This document shows, piece after piece, positions 24,712 to 35,336 of a stretch of DNA of 41,455 bases (positions are counted from its first letter, which is position 1; each line of letters begins with the position of its first letter). The notes beneath the pieces are model-generated. The model worked only from the letters and a program-made list of their open reading frames with translations. It had not been told where the DNA came from and did not search any database. Location of the stretch: contig CACYBK010000083.1 in NCBI GenBank assembly GCA_902772635.1, forward strand, positions 1-41,455, written 5' to 3'. This DNA comes from an uncultured Lachnospiraceae bacterium (GTDB lineage Bacteria > Bacillota > Clostridia > Lachnospirales > Lachnospiraceae). A program made the position numbers and the translations under genes.

Positions 24712-25553
24712 TGTTTGAAAATAAGATAATCCTCAGCCTTCAGCGCTTCTTTGTTCTTTTCGATATAGTCCGCGACGGAGTCTTTGAATTTCTTCCACTC
24801 GTCCTCATGCTCCACAAAATATTTCGGGCAGAGCTTTCCGGATACATCATAATGCCTTATTATGGTTTCGTCATTTGCCGAAAGACCATACCGTACGAGG
24901 AGCCAGGCTGTGAGCTTTTTCATGGAGTCGAGTGTCGCGGAATTGAATTTCCCGGATTCATCCTTGTGGCAGCACTCGATAGCGACAGTATCGTCATTCC
25001 TTTGATTTGAAGCATAGGCGATCTCCCTTGTGGGGATGCATTGCACGACCTCGCCTTCAAGCCCCACGATGAAGTGACTTGAAGCCTTTGTAGTCTTGTG
25101 GATCCGAAGATCCTCAAAATATTCACGGTTTTGCGCGGCCGTTCCGCCGGGGCTTGCGGTATAATGAATAACTACCGCATTCACACTGTTAAGCGGCTTT
25201 CCCGGCCTTGAATATGGATTTTTTGTGAGCATCTGAAGGTTGATCGTAAGATGCTGATCACCCGAAGAGGAGCTGTCGGAAGAGACCACCACAGGATCAT
25301 CAATAGTGACATTTGGAATATCGATATCGGAAACGGGTGCCGGATCGCCTGTCTCTACCACACTTGCTTGAGAACCTCCCTGAGAGAATCTGTTTACAAG
25401 CCTTGAGACACCATAGACTATCAGGCTGATTACCGTGATAAGCCCGATAAGGGCAAGTATGAGTATGACACAGGTGACAAGGCGGATCAGAATGCGTCTT
25501 CTTCTTTTTTTCCGCCTTTTCTTTTTTAATATTACTTCTTCTTCGTCCATCAT
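24708..25553 (-). CDS. Membrane-anchored N-acetylmuramoyl-L-alanine amidase (Amidase_2)
   Basis: A short, very basic cytoplasmic N-terminus (KKKRRKKRRRR) is followed by one hydrophobic segment (about 21-47), a Ser/Thr/Asp-rich linker and the Amidase_2/PGRP-like catalytic domain (about 115-265). The expected zinc ligands are His in VVIHYTASPGG, His in IIRHYDVSGKLCPK and the nearby Cys. The catalytic region includes SSHFIVGLEGEVVQCIP. The protein should cut the bond between MurNAc and L-Ala in peptidoglycan outside the membrane. Two ATG codons follow AGGA; the second has better spacing. It sits between carD and the PAP2 gene with four-base overlaps on both sides. Confidence 0.9.
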   Translation of the reverse strand: MMDEEEVILKKKRRKKRRRRILIRLVTCVILILALIGLITVISLIVYGVSRLVNRFSQGGSQASVVETGDPAPVSDIDIPNVTIDDPVVVSSDSSSSGDQHLTINLQMLTKNPYSRPGKPLNSVNAVVIHYTASPGGTAAQNREYFEDLRIHKTTKASSHFIVGLEGEVVQCIPTREIAYASNQRNDDTVAIECCHKDESGKFNSATLDSMKKLTAWLLVRYGLSANDETIIRHYDVSGKLCPKYFVEHEDEWKKFKDSVADYIEKNKEALKAEDYLIFKQ

Positions 25554-26086
25554 TCCTGGTTTTCCGAAAGAAGGAGGTCTTTTTCCTCCTTCAGCGCGAG
25601 ATAGAAGGCCTTTTCCGTGGAAGATACGTCCTCATTCCTCGCAAAGGCCATCTCCTCAAAGAGCCGCTTTCCGCTGCTCTGCATTATCTTTTCGTCGGAG
25701 GACATGGTCTTTTTTCCGGCAGCGATACGAAGCTGCTTTCGAAGATAAATTGTCTTTACAACGGTAGCAAGGTCATAGAGGTCAAAGGTTTCTATCTTTT
25801 CCCTGAATATCTCGGCGGCGGCGCGGGGATTTTTTTCGCGTATGAAAGGAAGGGAGGGGACCTTTGAAAGGAGCTCCTCCGTCTCTTCGCGTGTCATCAC
25901 GTCCCTCATCCTGACTTTTGAATCCACAGGAGTCAGTACCTCTGAGCTTTTTTCAAAAACCGGTTGAAGAGAATAATAAAGCTTTTCCGTGCCTTTTCCG
26001 CCAAGGGCCACCTCGGATATATCGCACACCTTACAAACGCCGGAGTGCTCGTCCATGAGATAATCCCCGACCTTGAACCTTTTCAT
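25550..26086 (-). CDS. CarD/CdnL-family transcription regulator
   Basis: The N-terminal Tudor-like RNA polymerase-interaction domain is visible in FKVGDYLMDEHSGVCKVCDI and the following LYYSLQPVFEKSSEVLTPVD (about 1-60). A helical C-terminal DNA-contacting domain follows (about 70-170). In mycobacteria and Myxococcus, CarD/CdnL binds the RNA polymerase beta subunit and stabilises open promoters. The tail is longer and less conserved here. Being first in a three-gene operon with an amidase and a PAP2 phosphatase suggests the operon is envelope-related, but not that CarD regulates only these genes. AGGATGGTGA precedes the ATG. Confidence 0.9.
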   Translation of the reverse strand: MKRFKVGDYLMDEHSGVCKVCDISEVALGGKGTEKLYYSLQPVFEKSSEVLTPVDSKVRMRDVMTREETEELLSKVPSLPFIREKNPRAAAEIFREKIETFDLYDLATVVKTIYLRKQLRIAAGKKTMSSDEKIMQSSGKRLFEEMAFARNEDVSSTEKAFYLALKEEKDLLLSENQE

Positions 26087-26125
26087 AAATTCACCATCCT
26101 GTTTTGAGGGGAAAATTACGTGTAT

Positions 26126-26154
26126 ATATTACCACAAATATTGATTTTTAGCAA
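26126..26154 (-). promoter_or_regulatory. Candidate promoter of the carD-amidase-PAP2 operon
   Basis: On the minus strand TTGCTA (plus 26149-26154) and TAATAT (26126-26131) are 17 bases apart, about 35 bases upstream of the carD start. The -35 matches four of six consensus bases and the surroundings are A/T-rich. Confidence 0.5.
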
Positions 26155-26204
26155 TCTTCCCCCAAGCGGCGGCAGGCTTTCCGGAAGGCTTCGCACCGGT
26201 CTTT

Positions 26205-26975
26205 TCAGGCCTCCTTCAGAAGCCTTGAAACGGCCCCGACTGCTGTCTTTATTGCAGGTGTGGTGTCATGGGACTGTTCGTTTGAAAGGCCCTTCTTTGC
26301 CCGTTCCTGATTTGCGACGACAAGGAAAACAGAGCCTACCCTGACATCGAGAAATGACCCTGCTATGAAAAGAGCAGCACTCTCCATCTCGGACGCGAGG
26401 CAGTGGAGCCTCTTGTAGGCCTCCCATTTGTTTTGAAGATCGTATGAGACCGGCATGATCTCCGGCTCGTGCTGGCCGAAGAAGGAGTCCTTGCACTGGA
26501 CGACTCCCGTGTGATATGAATAGCCCATTTCCTTCGCGGATGAAACAAGGGCATTTGTGACATCAAGGTCTGAAACGGCAGGATATTCGATGGGCGCGTA
26601 TTCCTTTGAGGTGCCCTCGGCCCTGACCGCGCCTGTTGCGATCACAAGGTCGCCGCCCTTCACATCCTCCATTATCCCGCCGCAGGTCCCGATACGGATG
26701 AAGGTATGGGCGCCGCACTTTGCAAGTTCTGTCATGGCGATAGCAGCGGAAGGCCCGCCGATGCCTGTTGATGTGACAGAAACTTTTCTGCCGTCAACAT
26801 ATCCGGTATAGGTCACAAACTCCCGCACATCGGCAACAAGCTTTGCGTCCTCGAGAAAAGAAGCGATGAGTTCGCATCTTTTCGGGTCCCCCGGCATCAG
26901 GACATAATCCCCGATCATGTCTCTTGAAAGCCCTGTGTGATATTGCTTCCCGCTGCCTTCGGTGTAATCGATCAT
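26205..26975 (-). CDS. udp: Uridine phosphorylase
   Basis: This enzyme phosphorolyses uridine to uracil and ribose 1-phosphate for nucleoside salvage. Family features include [15 protein letters not shown] near the N-terminus, [26 protein letters not shown] (phosphate and ribose site) and EMESAALF (ribose-binding Glu/Met). The frame is open to 27017, but ATG 26975 is chosen because AAGGAGGAT lies just before it and the encoded start MIDYTEG fits, giving 256 residues against 253 in E. coli. It is divergent from guaB, so pyrimidine salvage and purine synthesis genes share one intergenic region. Confidence 0.93.
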   Translation of the reverse strand: MIDYTEGSGKQYHTGLSRDMIGDYVLMPGDPKRCELIASFLEDAKLVADVREFVTYTGYVDGRKVSVTSTGIGGPSAAIAMTELAKCGAHTFIRIGTCGGIMEDVKGGDLVIATGAVRAEGTSKEYAPIEYPAVSDLDVTNALVSSAKEMGYSYHTGVVQCKDSFFGQHEPEIMPVSYDLQNKWEAYKRLHCLASEMESAALFIAGSFLDVRVGSVFLVVANQERAKKGLSNEQSHDTTPAIKTAVGAVSRLLKEA

Positions 26976-27012
26976 AATCCTATCCTCCTTGTAAATACAG
27001 CACTTTTCTGCT

Positions 27013-27041
27013 ATCATATATCAATTATCCAATTAAATCAA
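27013..27041 (-). promoter_or_regulatory. Candidate promoter of udp
   Basis: On the minus strand TTGATT (plus 27036-27041) and TATGAT (27013-27018) have a 17-base spacer, about 38 bases upstream of the udp start. The 92-base divergent gap must also hold the guaB promoter, which I could not place confidently. Confidence 0.45.
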
Positions 27042-27046
27042 AATAA

Positions 27047-29313
<2,267 letters not shown>

Positions 29314-29328
29314 ATCGGGGGATCAGCA

Positions 29329-30225
29329 TTGAAACTCAGATTCACAAAAATGCACGGCATCGGCAATGATTATGTCTATATCGACTGCACGGGCAGCGGA
29401 GCACTTGAAACGCTCCCTGACCCCGCGCGCCTTTCAAAGCTTGTCAGTGACCGCCACTTCGGTATCGGATCGGACGGGCTCATCCTTATCGCGCCCTCAA
29501 AGAAAGCCGACCTTCAGATGATAATGTACAATGCCGACGGCTCCCGGGGTGAGATGTGCGGAAACGGTATCCGCTGTGTCGGGAAATACGCATATGACCA
29601 CGGCCTTACGACAAAAAAAGAATTGACAGTTGAGACTCTTGCAGGTGTGAGAGAGCTCACCCTTTTCACGGGAGATGATGACAAGGTTGAAAAAGTCAGA
29701 GTCGACATGGGAGAAGCGGTCCTTGATACGAGGAAGATCCCGGTGACTTATCCCGAGGATACCATGATAGGGCAGCCTCTTGAAGTCAAGGGAAAGATAT
29801 ACAATGCGACCTGTATCTCGACCGGAAATCCCCACTGTGTGATATTCTGCGACAATGATATCAAAAAGATGGATATTGAAAAGCTGGGCCCCTCCTTTGA
29901 GCGGCACCCCCTCTTTCCCAAGAGGATTAATACTGAATTCGTAAACATCCTCGACAGGTCCCATATCGCAATGCGTGTATACGAGAGAGGCTCGGGCGAG
30001 ACCCTGGCCTGCGGCACGGGAGCCTGCGCAAGCGCTGTTGCAAGCTTCCTAAACGGCTTTACCGATGAAAAGGTGGAGGTAAGGCTCCTTGGCGGAACCC
30101 TCTTCATAGAATATGACGAAAAGACGAAGAAGATCTATATGACAGGTCCCGCAACAGAGGTATTCTCGGGTGAGATGGATATCTTTGACTTCCCCGAGGA
30201 CGAGGATGTGAAAGTCTACGAGTGA
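29329..30225 (+). CDS. dapF: Diaminopimelate epimerase
   Basis: This enzyme converts LL- to meso-diaminopimelate for lysine and for the wall precursor used by MurE. The two catalytic cysteines are in MCGNGIRC (about Cys77) and ACGTGACASAV (about Cys228). The N-terminal KMHGIGNDYVYID motif is intact. The start is a TTG at 29329, with GGGGGAT 6 bases upstream and no better ATG. Length 298 aa is slightly longer than the usual 275-285. The GNAT gene starts 3 bases downstream. Confidence 0.95.
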   Translation: MKLRFTKMHGIGNDYVYIDCTGSGALETLPDPARLSKLVSDRHFGIGSDGLILIAPSKKADLQMIMYNADGSRGEMCGNGIRCVGKYAYDHGLTTKKELTVETLAGVRELTLFTGDDDKVEKVRVDMGEAVLDTRKIPVTYPEDTMIGQPLEVKGKIYNATCISTGNPHCVIFCDNDIKKMDIEKLGPSFERHPLFPKRINTEFVNILDRSHIAMRVYERGSGETLACGTGACASAVASFLNGFTDEKVEVRLLGGTLFIEYDEKTKKIYMTGPATEVFSGEMDIFDFPEDEDVKVYE

Positions 30226-30228
30226 GAG

Positions 30229-30783
30229 ATGGCCGTCATTTCCGAGACAAAAAGACTCATCATCCGTGAGATCACGACAGAGAAAAGTGACCTGGATTCG
30301 ATCTTCGCCTTGTACGAAGACCCCCGGATGACTGAATTTATGGAGCCGCTCTTTCCTTACGAGGAAGAGAGGGAATACGAGAAGAATTATGTCGAGCGTA
30401 TCTATCCATATTACGGCTACGGCCTCTGGCTCCTGGAAGAAAAAGAAACAAAAGAGATAATAGGCCGCGCGGGGATCGAATACCGCGAGGGCTGCGAAAA
30501 AAATGAAGGCGAGCTCGGCTTTCAGGTCAGGTTCGACAGGCAGCGATGCGGCTTTGCCCTTGAAGCCCTTTCAGAGATAGTGAAGCTTGGCTTTGAGCGC
30601 TTTTCATTTGATTCACTCCGGGCCCGGATCAGCCCTGAAAATCTGCCTTCGATCGCCCTTGCAAAAAAGCTTGGGCTGAAGCCCACAAACACCTTCGAGA
30701 AGGACTCGAAGGGGAACTTTGATGAAATCTACCGTTTGAGAAAGGAGGATTACAGCAATGCAGGATCTGTTTACAAAAAATGA
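30229..30783 (+). CDS. GNAT-family acetyltransferase
   Basis: This is an Acetyltransf_3 / RimJ-like protein of 184 residues. It starts with SETKRLIIREI, typical of the subgroup, and has the acetyl-CoA-binding stretch FQVRFDRQRCGFALEAL (a variant of the usual R/Q-x-x-G-x-G/A loop) and RARISPENLPSIALAKKLGLK. The substrate is unknown; relatives acetylate ribosomal proteins or small amines. It starts 3 bases after dapF with almost no separate ribosome binding site, suggesting coupling. It overlaps the start of rel by 26 bases. Confidence 0.9.
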   Translation: MAVISETKRLIIREITTEKSDLDSIFALYEDPRMTEFMEPLFPYEEEREYEKNYVERIYPYYGYGLWLLEEKETKEIIGRAGIEYREGCEKNEGELGFQVRFDRQRCGFALEALSEIVKLGFERFSFDSLRARISPENLPSIALAKKLGLKPTNTFEKDSKGNFDEIYRLRKEDYSNAGSVYKK

Positions 30784-33247
30784 CCCTTCCGAAAAATCCT
30801 CCGACTATATCTCAAGCGCCGCTGTCACTGAGGAATTCAAGGACGCGATAGAGAGGGTCCGCTCAAAAGCGCGTGAGAGGTCATTATCCTCAGACATCTT
30901 TCTTCCGCCCGGCATCGTCCCGCCGGAAAAGATGGACAGGGACGAGCTTCTTTCCTGGGAGGAGCGGATATCTGCGCCAAACCGCGGCATCATCAAGACA
31001 TCTGACTTTTCGGAGCCCGGGGAGATCTATCTTGAACTCATACACAGGATACGGCGTTATCATCCAAATACTGATATAGAGATAATACAGCGCGCCTACA
31101 ATTTCGCGAAGAACAACCACGGCGATCAGAAGCGAAAGAGCGGAGAGCCTTATATCATCCATCCTCTCTGCGTCGCGCTCATACTTTCAGACCTTGAGAT
31201 GGACAAGGAGACGATAGCGGCAGGGCTTCTTCATGATACCGTCGAGGATACGGATGCGACGATAGAGGCAGTGCAAAAATATTTCGGGGATGAGGTCGCG
31301 CTGTTGGTCGACGGCGTGACAAAGCTTGGCGAGATCCAGTACGAGCAGGACAAGGTCATCTCTCAGGCAGAGAACCTCCGGAAGATGTTCCTTGCGATGT
31401 CAAAGGATATCAGAGTCATTATCATCAAGCTTGCGGACCGCCTTCACAATATGAGGACGCTGAAATACATGACGCCCGAAAAGCAGCGTGAAAAGGCAAG
31501 AGAGACGCAGGAGATATATGCGCCCCTTGCGATGCGGCTTGGCATTTCAAAGATGAAGGTGGAGCTTGACGACCTCGCGCTCAAATACCTTGAGCCCAAG
31601 GCTTATTACGATCTCGTTGAAGCCATTACTCTCCAGAAGAGGGAGCGGGATACCTATGTCGACTCCCTTGAGGAGGACGTGAAAAAGGCGATCGAAGAGG
31701 CAGGGATAGAAGCCGAGGTCAACGGCAGGGCAAAGCACTTCTTTTCGATCTACAAGAAGATGATCAATCAAAACAAGACCCTCGACCAGATCTATGACCT
31801 CTTTGCGATAAGGATAATAGTCAAAGACATCAAGGACTGCTATGCGGCCCTTGGCGTCATGCATGAAAAATATACTCCCATCCCGGGGCGCTTCAAGGAC
31901 TATATCGCGATGCCAAAGCCCAATATGTATCAGTCCCTTCATACGACGCTGATCGGGCCCGACGGCACGCCCTTTGAGATACAGATCAGGACCGAAGAGA
32001 TGCACCGCACCGCCGAATACGGTGTCGCTGCCCATTGGAAATACAAGGAATCGGGAGAGGGCGCATCGGTCTCGGGCGAGGAGCAAAAGCTCTCATGGCT
32101 TAGGCAGATCCTCGAGTGGCAGCAGGACATGAGCGACGACAGGGAGTTCATGAGCTTACTCAAGAGCGACCTCAATCTCTTCTCGGATACCGTATTTTGC
32201 TTCACGCCCCAGGGCGAGGTCAGAAACCTTCCCAAGGGCTCGACGCCCATTGATTTTGCTTATGCTGTCCATACCGACGTCGGAAACACCATGATAGGCG
32301 CGAAGGTGAACGGCCGCCTCGTTCCGATAGATTATGAGATCGCAAACGGCGACCGTGTCGAGATCCTGAGGAGCAAGAATTCAAAGGGTCCCCACCATGA
32401 CTGGTTGAACCATGTGAAGTCCACCCAGGCGAAGAACAAGATCAACCAGTGGTTTAGGGCGCTCTATAAAGATGATAATATCGCAAAGGGCAAGGCCTTC
32501 CTCCTTGCGGCAGCAAAGCAGAAGAACCTTGACCCTTCCGCGCTTTCAGATACTTCTTATCAAAGGGACATCCTTGACAAATACGGGCAGAAGGACTGGA
32601 ACCACCTCCTTCAGCAGATAGGCGCGGGCTCGATCAAGGAAAATGCTGTAGTAAACAGGATATACTCGGATTATCTTCATGATCATCCGAAAGATGTCAC
32701 TGATGATGAGATACTTGAAGAGCACAAGGTCTCTGATGCTACAAGATCCTTCTTAAAGGACCCTCACGCTGGAAAGGGAGGAAAGCACGCGATCATAGTA
32801 AACGGCATGGGCGATCTTTCGGTCCGCTTCTCGCGCTGCTGCGATCCCCTGCCCGGAGACGAGATCGTGGGCTTCATCACGAGAGGCCGCGGCGTCACGA
32901 TACACCGTACCGACTGCGTGAATATAATGAACCTTTCCGCAATGGATCAGGAGCGCCTCATAGACGCGTCCTGGCGCGAAGACATCCTCGAAAGCGGAAA
33001 GAACGAGCTTTACAAGGCATCTCTCAAGATCTACGGGAAGAACCGCACAGGCATGTTGGTTGATATATCGCGCGTCTTTACGGAATCAAATATCGATATC
33101 CGTATGATGCAGTCGCGCGTCGCAAAAACAGGCACGGCGACGATAGAGGTCTCCTTCGGCGCAAAGAGCACGGAGGAGCTTCGCGCAATATCGGAAAAGC
33201 TCCGCTCTGTCGAAGGCGTGATCGATATAGAAAGGACCAGAAGCTGA
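30758..33247 (+). CDS. rel: Bifunctional (p)ppGpp synthetase/hydrolase (Rel)
   Basis: This is the stringent-response enzyme. An unusual N-terminal extension of about 110 residues precedes the HD hydrolase domain (HDTVEDT at about 158-164). Next come the synthetase domain with RFKDYIAMPKPNMYQSLHTT (about 378-397), the TGS domain (about 480-545), a helical region and a C-terminal ACT domain (about 755-829). The RFKD signature is the type found in bifunctional Rel/SpoT enzymes rather than in synthetase-only RelA. An excellent GAAAGGAGG site precedes the ATG, inside the GNAT gene. It overlaps the next gene by one base. At 829 aa it is longer than the usual 730-770, because of the N-terminus. Confidence 0.95.
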   Translation: MQDLFTKNDPSEKSSDYISSAAVTEEFKDAIERVRSKARERSLSSDIFLPPGIVPPEKMDRDELLSWEERISAPNRGIIKTSDFSEPGEIYLELIHRIRRYHPNTDIEIIQRAYNFAKNNHGDQKRKSGEPYIIHPLCVALILSDLEMDKETIAAGLLHDTVEDTDATIEAVQKYFGDEVALLVDGVTKLGEIQYEQDKVISQAENLRKMFLAMSKDIRVIIIKLADRLHNMRTLKYMTPEKQREKARETQEIYAPLAMRLGISKMKVELDDLALKYLEPKAYYDLVEAITLQKRERDTYVDSLEEDVKKAIEEAGIEAEVNGRAKHFFSIYKKMINQNKTLDQIYDLFAIRIIVKDIKDCYAALGVMHEKYTPIPGRFKDYIAMPKPNMYQSLHTTLIGPDGTPFEIQIRTEEMHRTAEYGVAAHWKYKESGEGASVSGEEQKLSWLRQILEWQQDMSDDREFMSLLKSDLNLFSDTVFCFTPQGEVRNLPKGSTPIDFAYAVHTDVGNTMIGAKVNGRLVPIDYEIANGDRVEILRSKNSKGPHHDWLNHVKSTQAKNKINQWFRALYKDDNIAKGKAFLLAAAKQKNLDPSALSDTSYQRDILDKYGQKDWNHLLQQIGAGSIKENAVVNRIYSDYLHDHPKDVTDDEILEEHKVSDATRSFLKDPHAGKGGKHAIIVNGMGDLSVRFSRCCDPLPGDEIVGFITRGRGVTIHRTDCVNIMNLSAMDQERLIDASWREDILESGKNELYKASLKIYGKNRTGMLVDISRVFTESNIDIRMMQSRVAKTGTATIEVSFGAKSTEELRAISEKLRSVEGVIDIERTRS

Positions 33248-33909
33248 TGAGTGAGATCAAACGGTTCCTTACAGGGCCTCTTCCGACAAATACCTATACG
33301 ATCAAAAAAGATAATGATAATGTGATCCTCATCGACCCCGGCCCCGGAGCAGAGGGGCTTTTTGATATATTGCTTGAAAGAGGTGAAAGGATAAGGGCGA
33401 TCCTCATCACCCACGGCCACTCGGATCATGTGGACGGCGTCGCCGGCATCAAAAAAAGAGCGCTTGAGCAAAACGGCGAAAGTATCAAGTGCTATGCTCC
33501 GAAGGCTGATGAAAAGACATTTTCGGACTCAGACTGGAATTCCTCCCTTATGATAGTGGGAGAAAAGAAGAACTATGAGAAGGATGTCGATATGTGGCTT
33601 TCGGACGGTCAGGAGATAGATTTTGACGGTCTTCTCGTTCGGACCATCGTCACTCCCGGACATACTATAGGCGGTGCATCTTATTATTTTCCCGGGGAGA
33701 TTGCGCTATTTTCAGGAGATACGCTATTTTCTGGCTCTGTAGGACGTACCGACTTTCCGGGCGGCTCGATGTCGGAGCTGATAAGGTCAGTACAGGAGCG
33801 CCTCTTCACGCTTCCGGACACAACGCGAGTCTATCCCGGCCACAATGAAGAGACTACTATAGAAAGAGAGAAGAGGGAGAATCCCTTTTTTTCAGGATGG
33901 TTGTCGTAG
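33247..33909 (+). CDS. Metallo-beta-lactamase-fold hydrolase (GloB-like)
   Basis: A single MBL-fold domain of 220 residues carries the metal motif THGHSDHVDG (HxHxDH), HTIGGASYYFP, the bridging Asp in FSGDTLF and the late His in YPGHNEET. It resembles the glyoxalase II-like hydrolases commonly found right after rel in Clostridia. The substrate is unknown, probably a thioester. It starts at TGATG with rel and overlaps hemZ by 13 bases, so it is translated as part of this string. Confidence 0.92.
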   Translation: MSEIKRFLTGPLPTNTYTIKKDNDNVILIDPGPGAEGLFDILLERGERIRAILITHGHSDHVDGVAGIKKRALEQNGESIKCYAPKADEKTFSDSDWNSSLMIVGEKKNYEKDVDMWLSDGQEIDFDGLLVRTIVTPGHTIGGASYYFPGEIALFSGDTLFSGSVGRTDFPGGSMSELIRSVQERLFTLPDTTRVYPGHNEETTIEREKRENPFFSGWLS

Positions 33910-35336
33910 ATTTAAATGATCAAAGCTTTTTTTATGATGTGATGTCTTTGACAGGCGAATTTCTTCCCGGCGAGAAGATCAAAGAAAAGCCCCTGACTTT
34001 CGAAGAAAATTCAAAAGACACACTAATATCCGTCATTCTCTCCGGCAATGAAGCCGTCGTATCCTCAAAAGGCCTTGTTGAAAAAGAAAATATCGAAGGC
34101 TTTGAAAGGCGGGAAGTAAAAAGCGGGGTAAAGAGGGCCGTTTACCGCATCCTTTCAAAGCAGACAGGGCGTAACCTGCCCTGGGGCACGCTTTCAGGCA
34201 TCAGGCCCATAAAGCTTATTTCATCATATCTTGAGGAAGGTCTTTCCCCTGAAACAATAGAAAATAAGCTATATCGCGAATATTATATTTCAGAGGAAAA
34301 AGCCAAAAAAGGCCTTGAGATAGCATGTCTTGAAAAGGAGCTTCTTGAGAGCGCTGATCTTTCACGCGGCTATTCCCTCTATATCGGTATCCCCTTCTGC
34401 CCCTCGGTCTGCCTCTATTGCTCATTTTCTTCATACCCGGTGAAGCGGTATCAGAATGTGACGGGCTCCTTCGTCGAAGCTCTCAAAAAAGAGATAGCTG
34501 CGACAGCGGAGCTTTTGAAAGGTCACCCGCTTGATACCGTATATATCGGGGGTGGGACTCCGACCGCATTGTCCGAATATGAGCTTTCAGATATATTTGA
34601 TGCTCTCTCAAACGATTTCACCTTGTCAGGTGTAAAGGAACTCACGGTCGAAGCCGGGCGCCCCGACTCGATCACAAAGGAAAAGCTTTCGGTCTTGAAG
34701 AAATACGGGGTCTCCCGTATCTCAATAAACCCGCAGACCATGAATGATGAGACGCTGAAGCGGATAGGAAGAGCGCACACAGCGGACTCTGTAAGGGAAG
34801 CCTTTGAACTGAGCCGGGAAACAGGATTTACCAATATCAACTGTGATATCATAGCGGGACTCCCGGGCGAAGGTGAGATTGAATACCAAAATACCGCAAA
34901 AGAGGTCAGGAAGCTCTCGCCTGAAAGCCTTACTGTCCATTGCCTTGCAAGAAAGAGGGCGTCCCGCCTTACGGAGGAATGGGATGAATACAAAGACAGC
35001 GCATTCAAAGTGACAGAGAGTGCCCTTTCGGTATTTTACGACCTTTCAAAAGAGCTTTTGATGAGACCATATTATCTCTACCGGCAGAAAAATATCGCGG
35101 GAAATCTTGAAAACACGGGCTATTCGAAGGAGGGTGCCTCCTGCCTTTACAATGTCTTGATAATGGAAGAAAAACAACCTATAATTGCACTCGGTGCCGG
35201 CGGGGTGAGTAAACTCTTAACCGGAAAAAAGCCTATGAGGCTTTCGAATCCGAAGGACCCCCTTCTCTATATTGAAGGGACAGAAGATATCATCAGAAAA
35301 AAGAAGGAAGGATTGGTGCGTACCGGATGGCTTTAA
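33897..35336 (+). CDS. hemZ: HemZ-type radical-SAM coproporphyrinogen dehydrogenase-like protein
   Basis: This is an oxygen-independent HemN relative. An N-terminal domain (about 1-150) specific to the HemZ group precedes the radical-SAM core. The core has CPSVCLYCSF (Cys168, Cys172, Cys175), the GGGTPT motif, LTVEAGRPD and RISINPQTMND. The genuine HemN role (oxidative decarboxylation of coproporphyrinogen III) has not been shown for all HemZ proteins, and no other haem gene is present here. The rel-MBL-hemZ-hisS-aspS order is a recognisable Clostridia arrangement. It overlaps hisS by 10 bases. Confidence 0.9.
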   Translation: MVVVDLNDQSFFYDVMSLTGEFLPGEKIKEKPLTFEENSKDTLISVILSGNEAVVSSKGLVEKENIEGFERREVKSGVKRAVYRILSKQTGRNLPWGTLSGIRPIKLISSYLEEGLSPETIENKLYREYYISEEKAKKGLEIACLEKELLESADLSRGYSLYIGIPFCPSVCLYCSFSSYPVKRYQNVTGSFVEALKKEIAATAELLKGHPLDTVYIGGGTPTALSEYELSDIFDALSNDFTLSGVKELTVEAGRPDSITKEKLSVLKKYGVSRISINPQTMNDETLKRIGRAHTADSVREAFELSRETGFTNINCDIIAGLPGEGEIEYQNTAKEVRKLSPESLTVHCLARKRASRLTEEWDEYKDSAFKVTESALSVFYDLSKELLMRPYYLYRQKNIAGNLENTGYSKEGASCLYNVLIMEEKQPIIALGAGGVSKLLTGKKPMRLSNPKDPLLYIEGTEDIIRKKKEGLVRTGWL

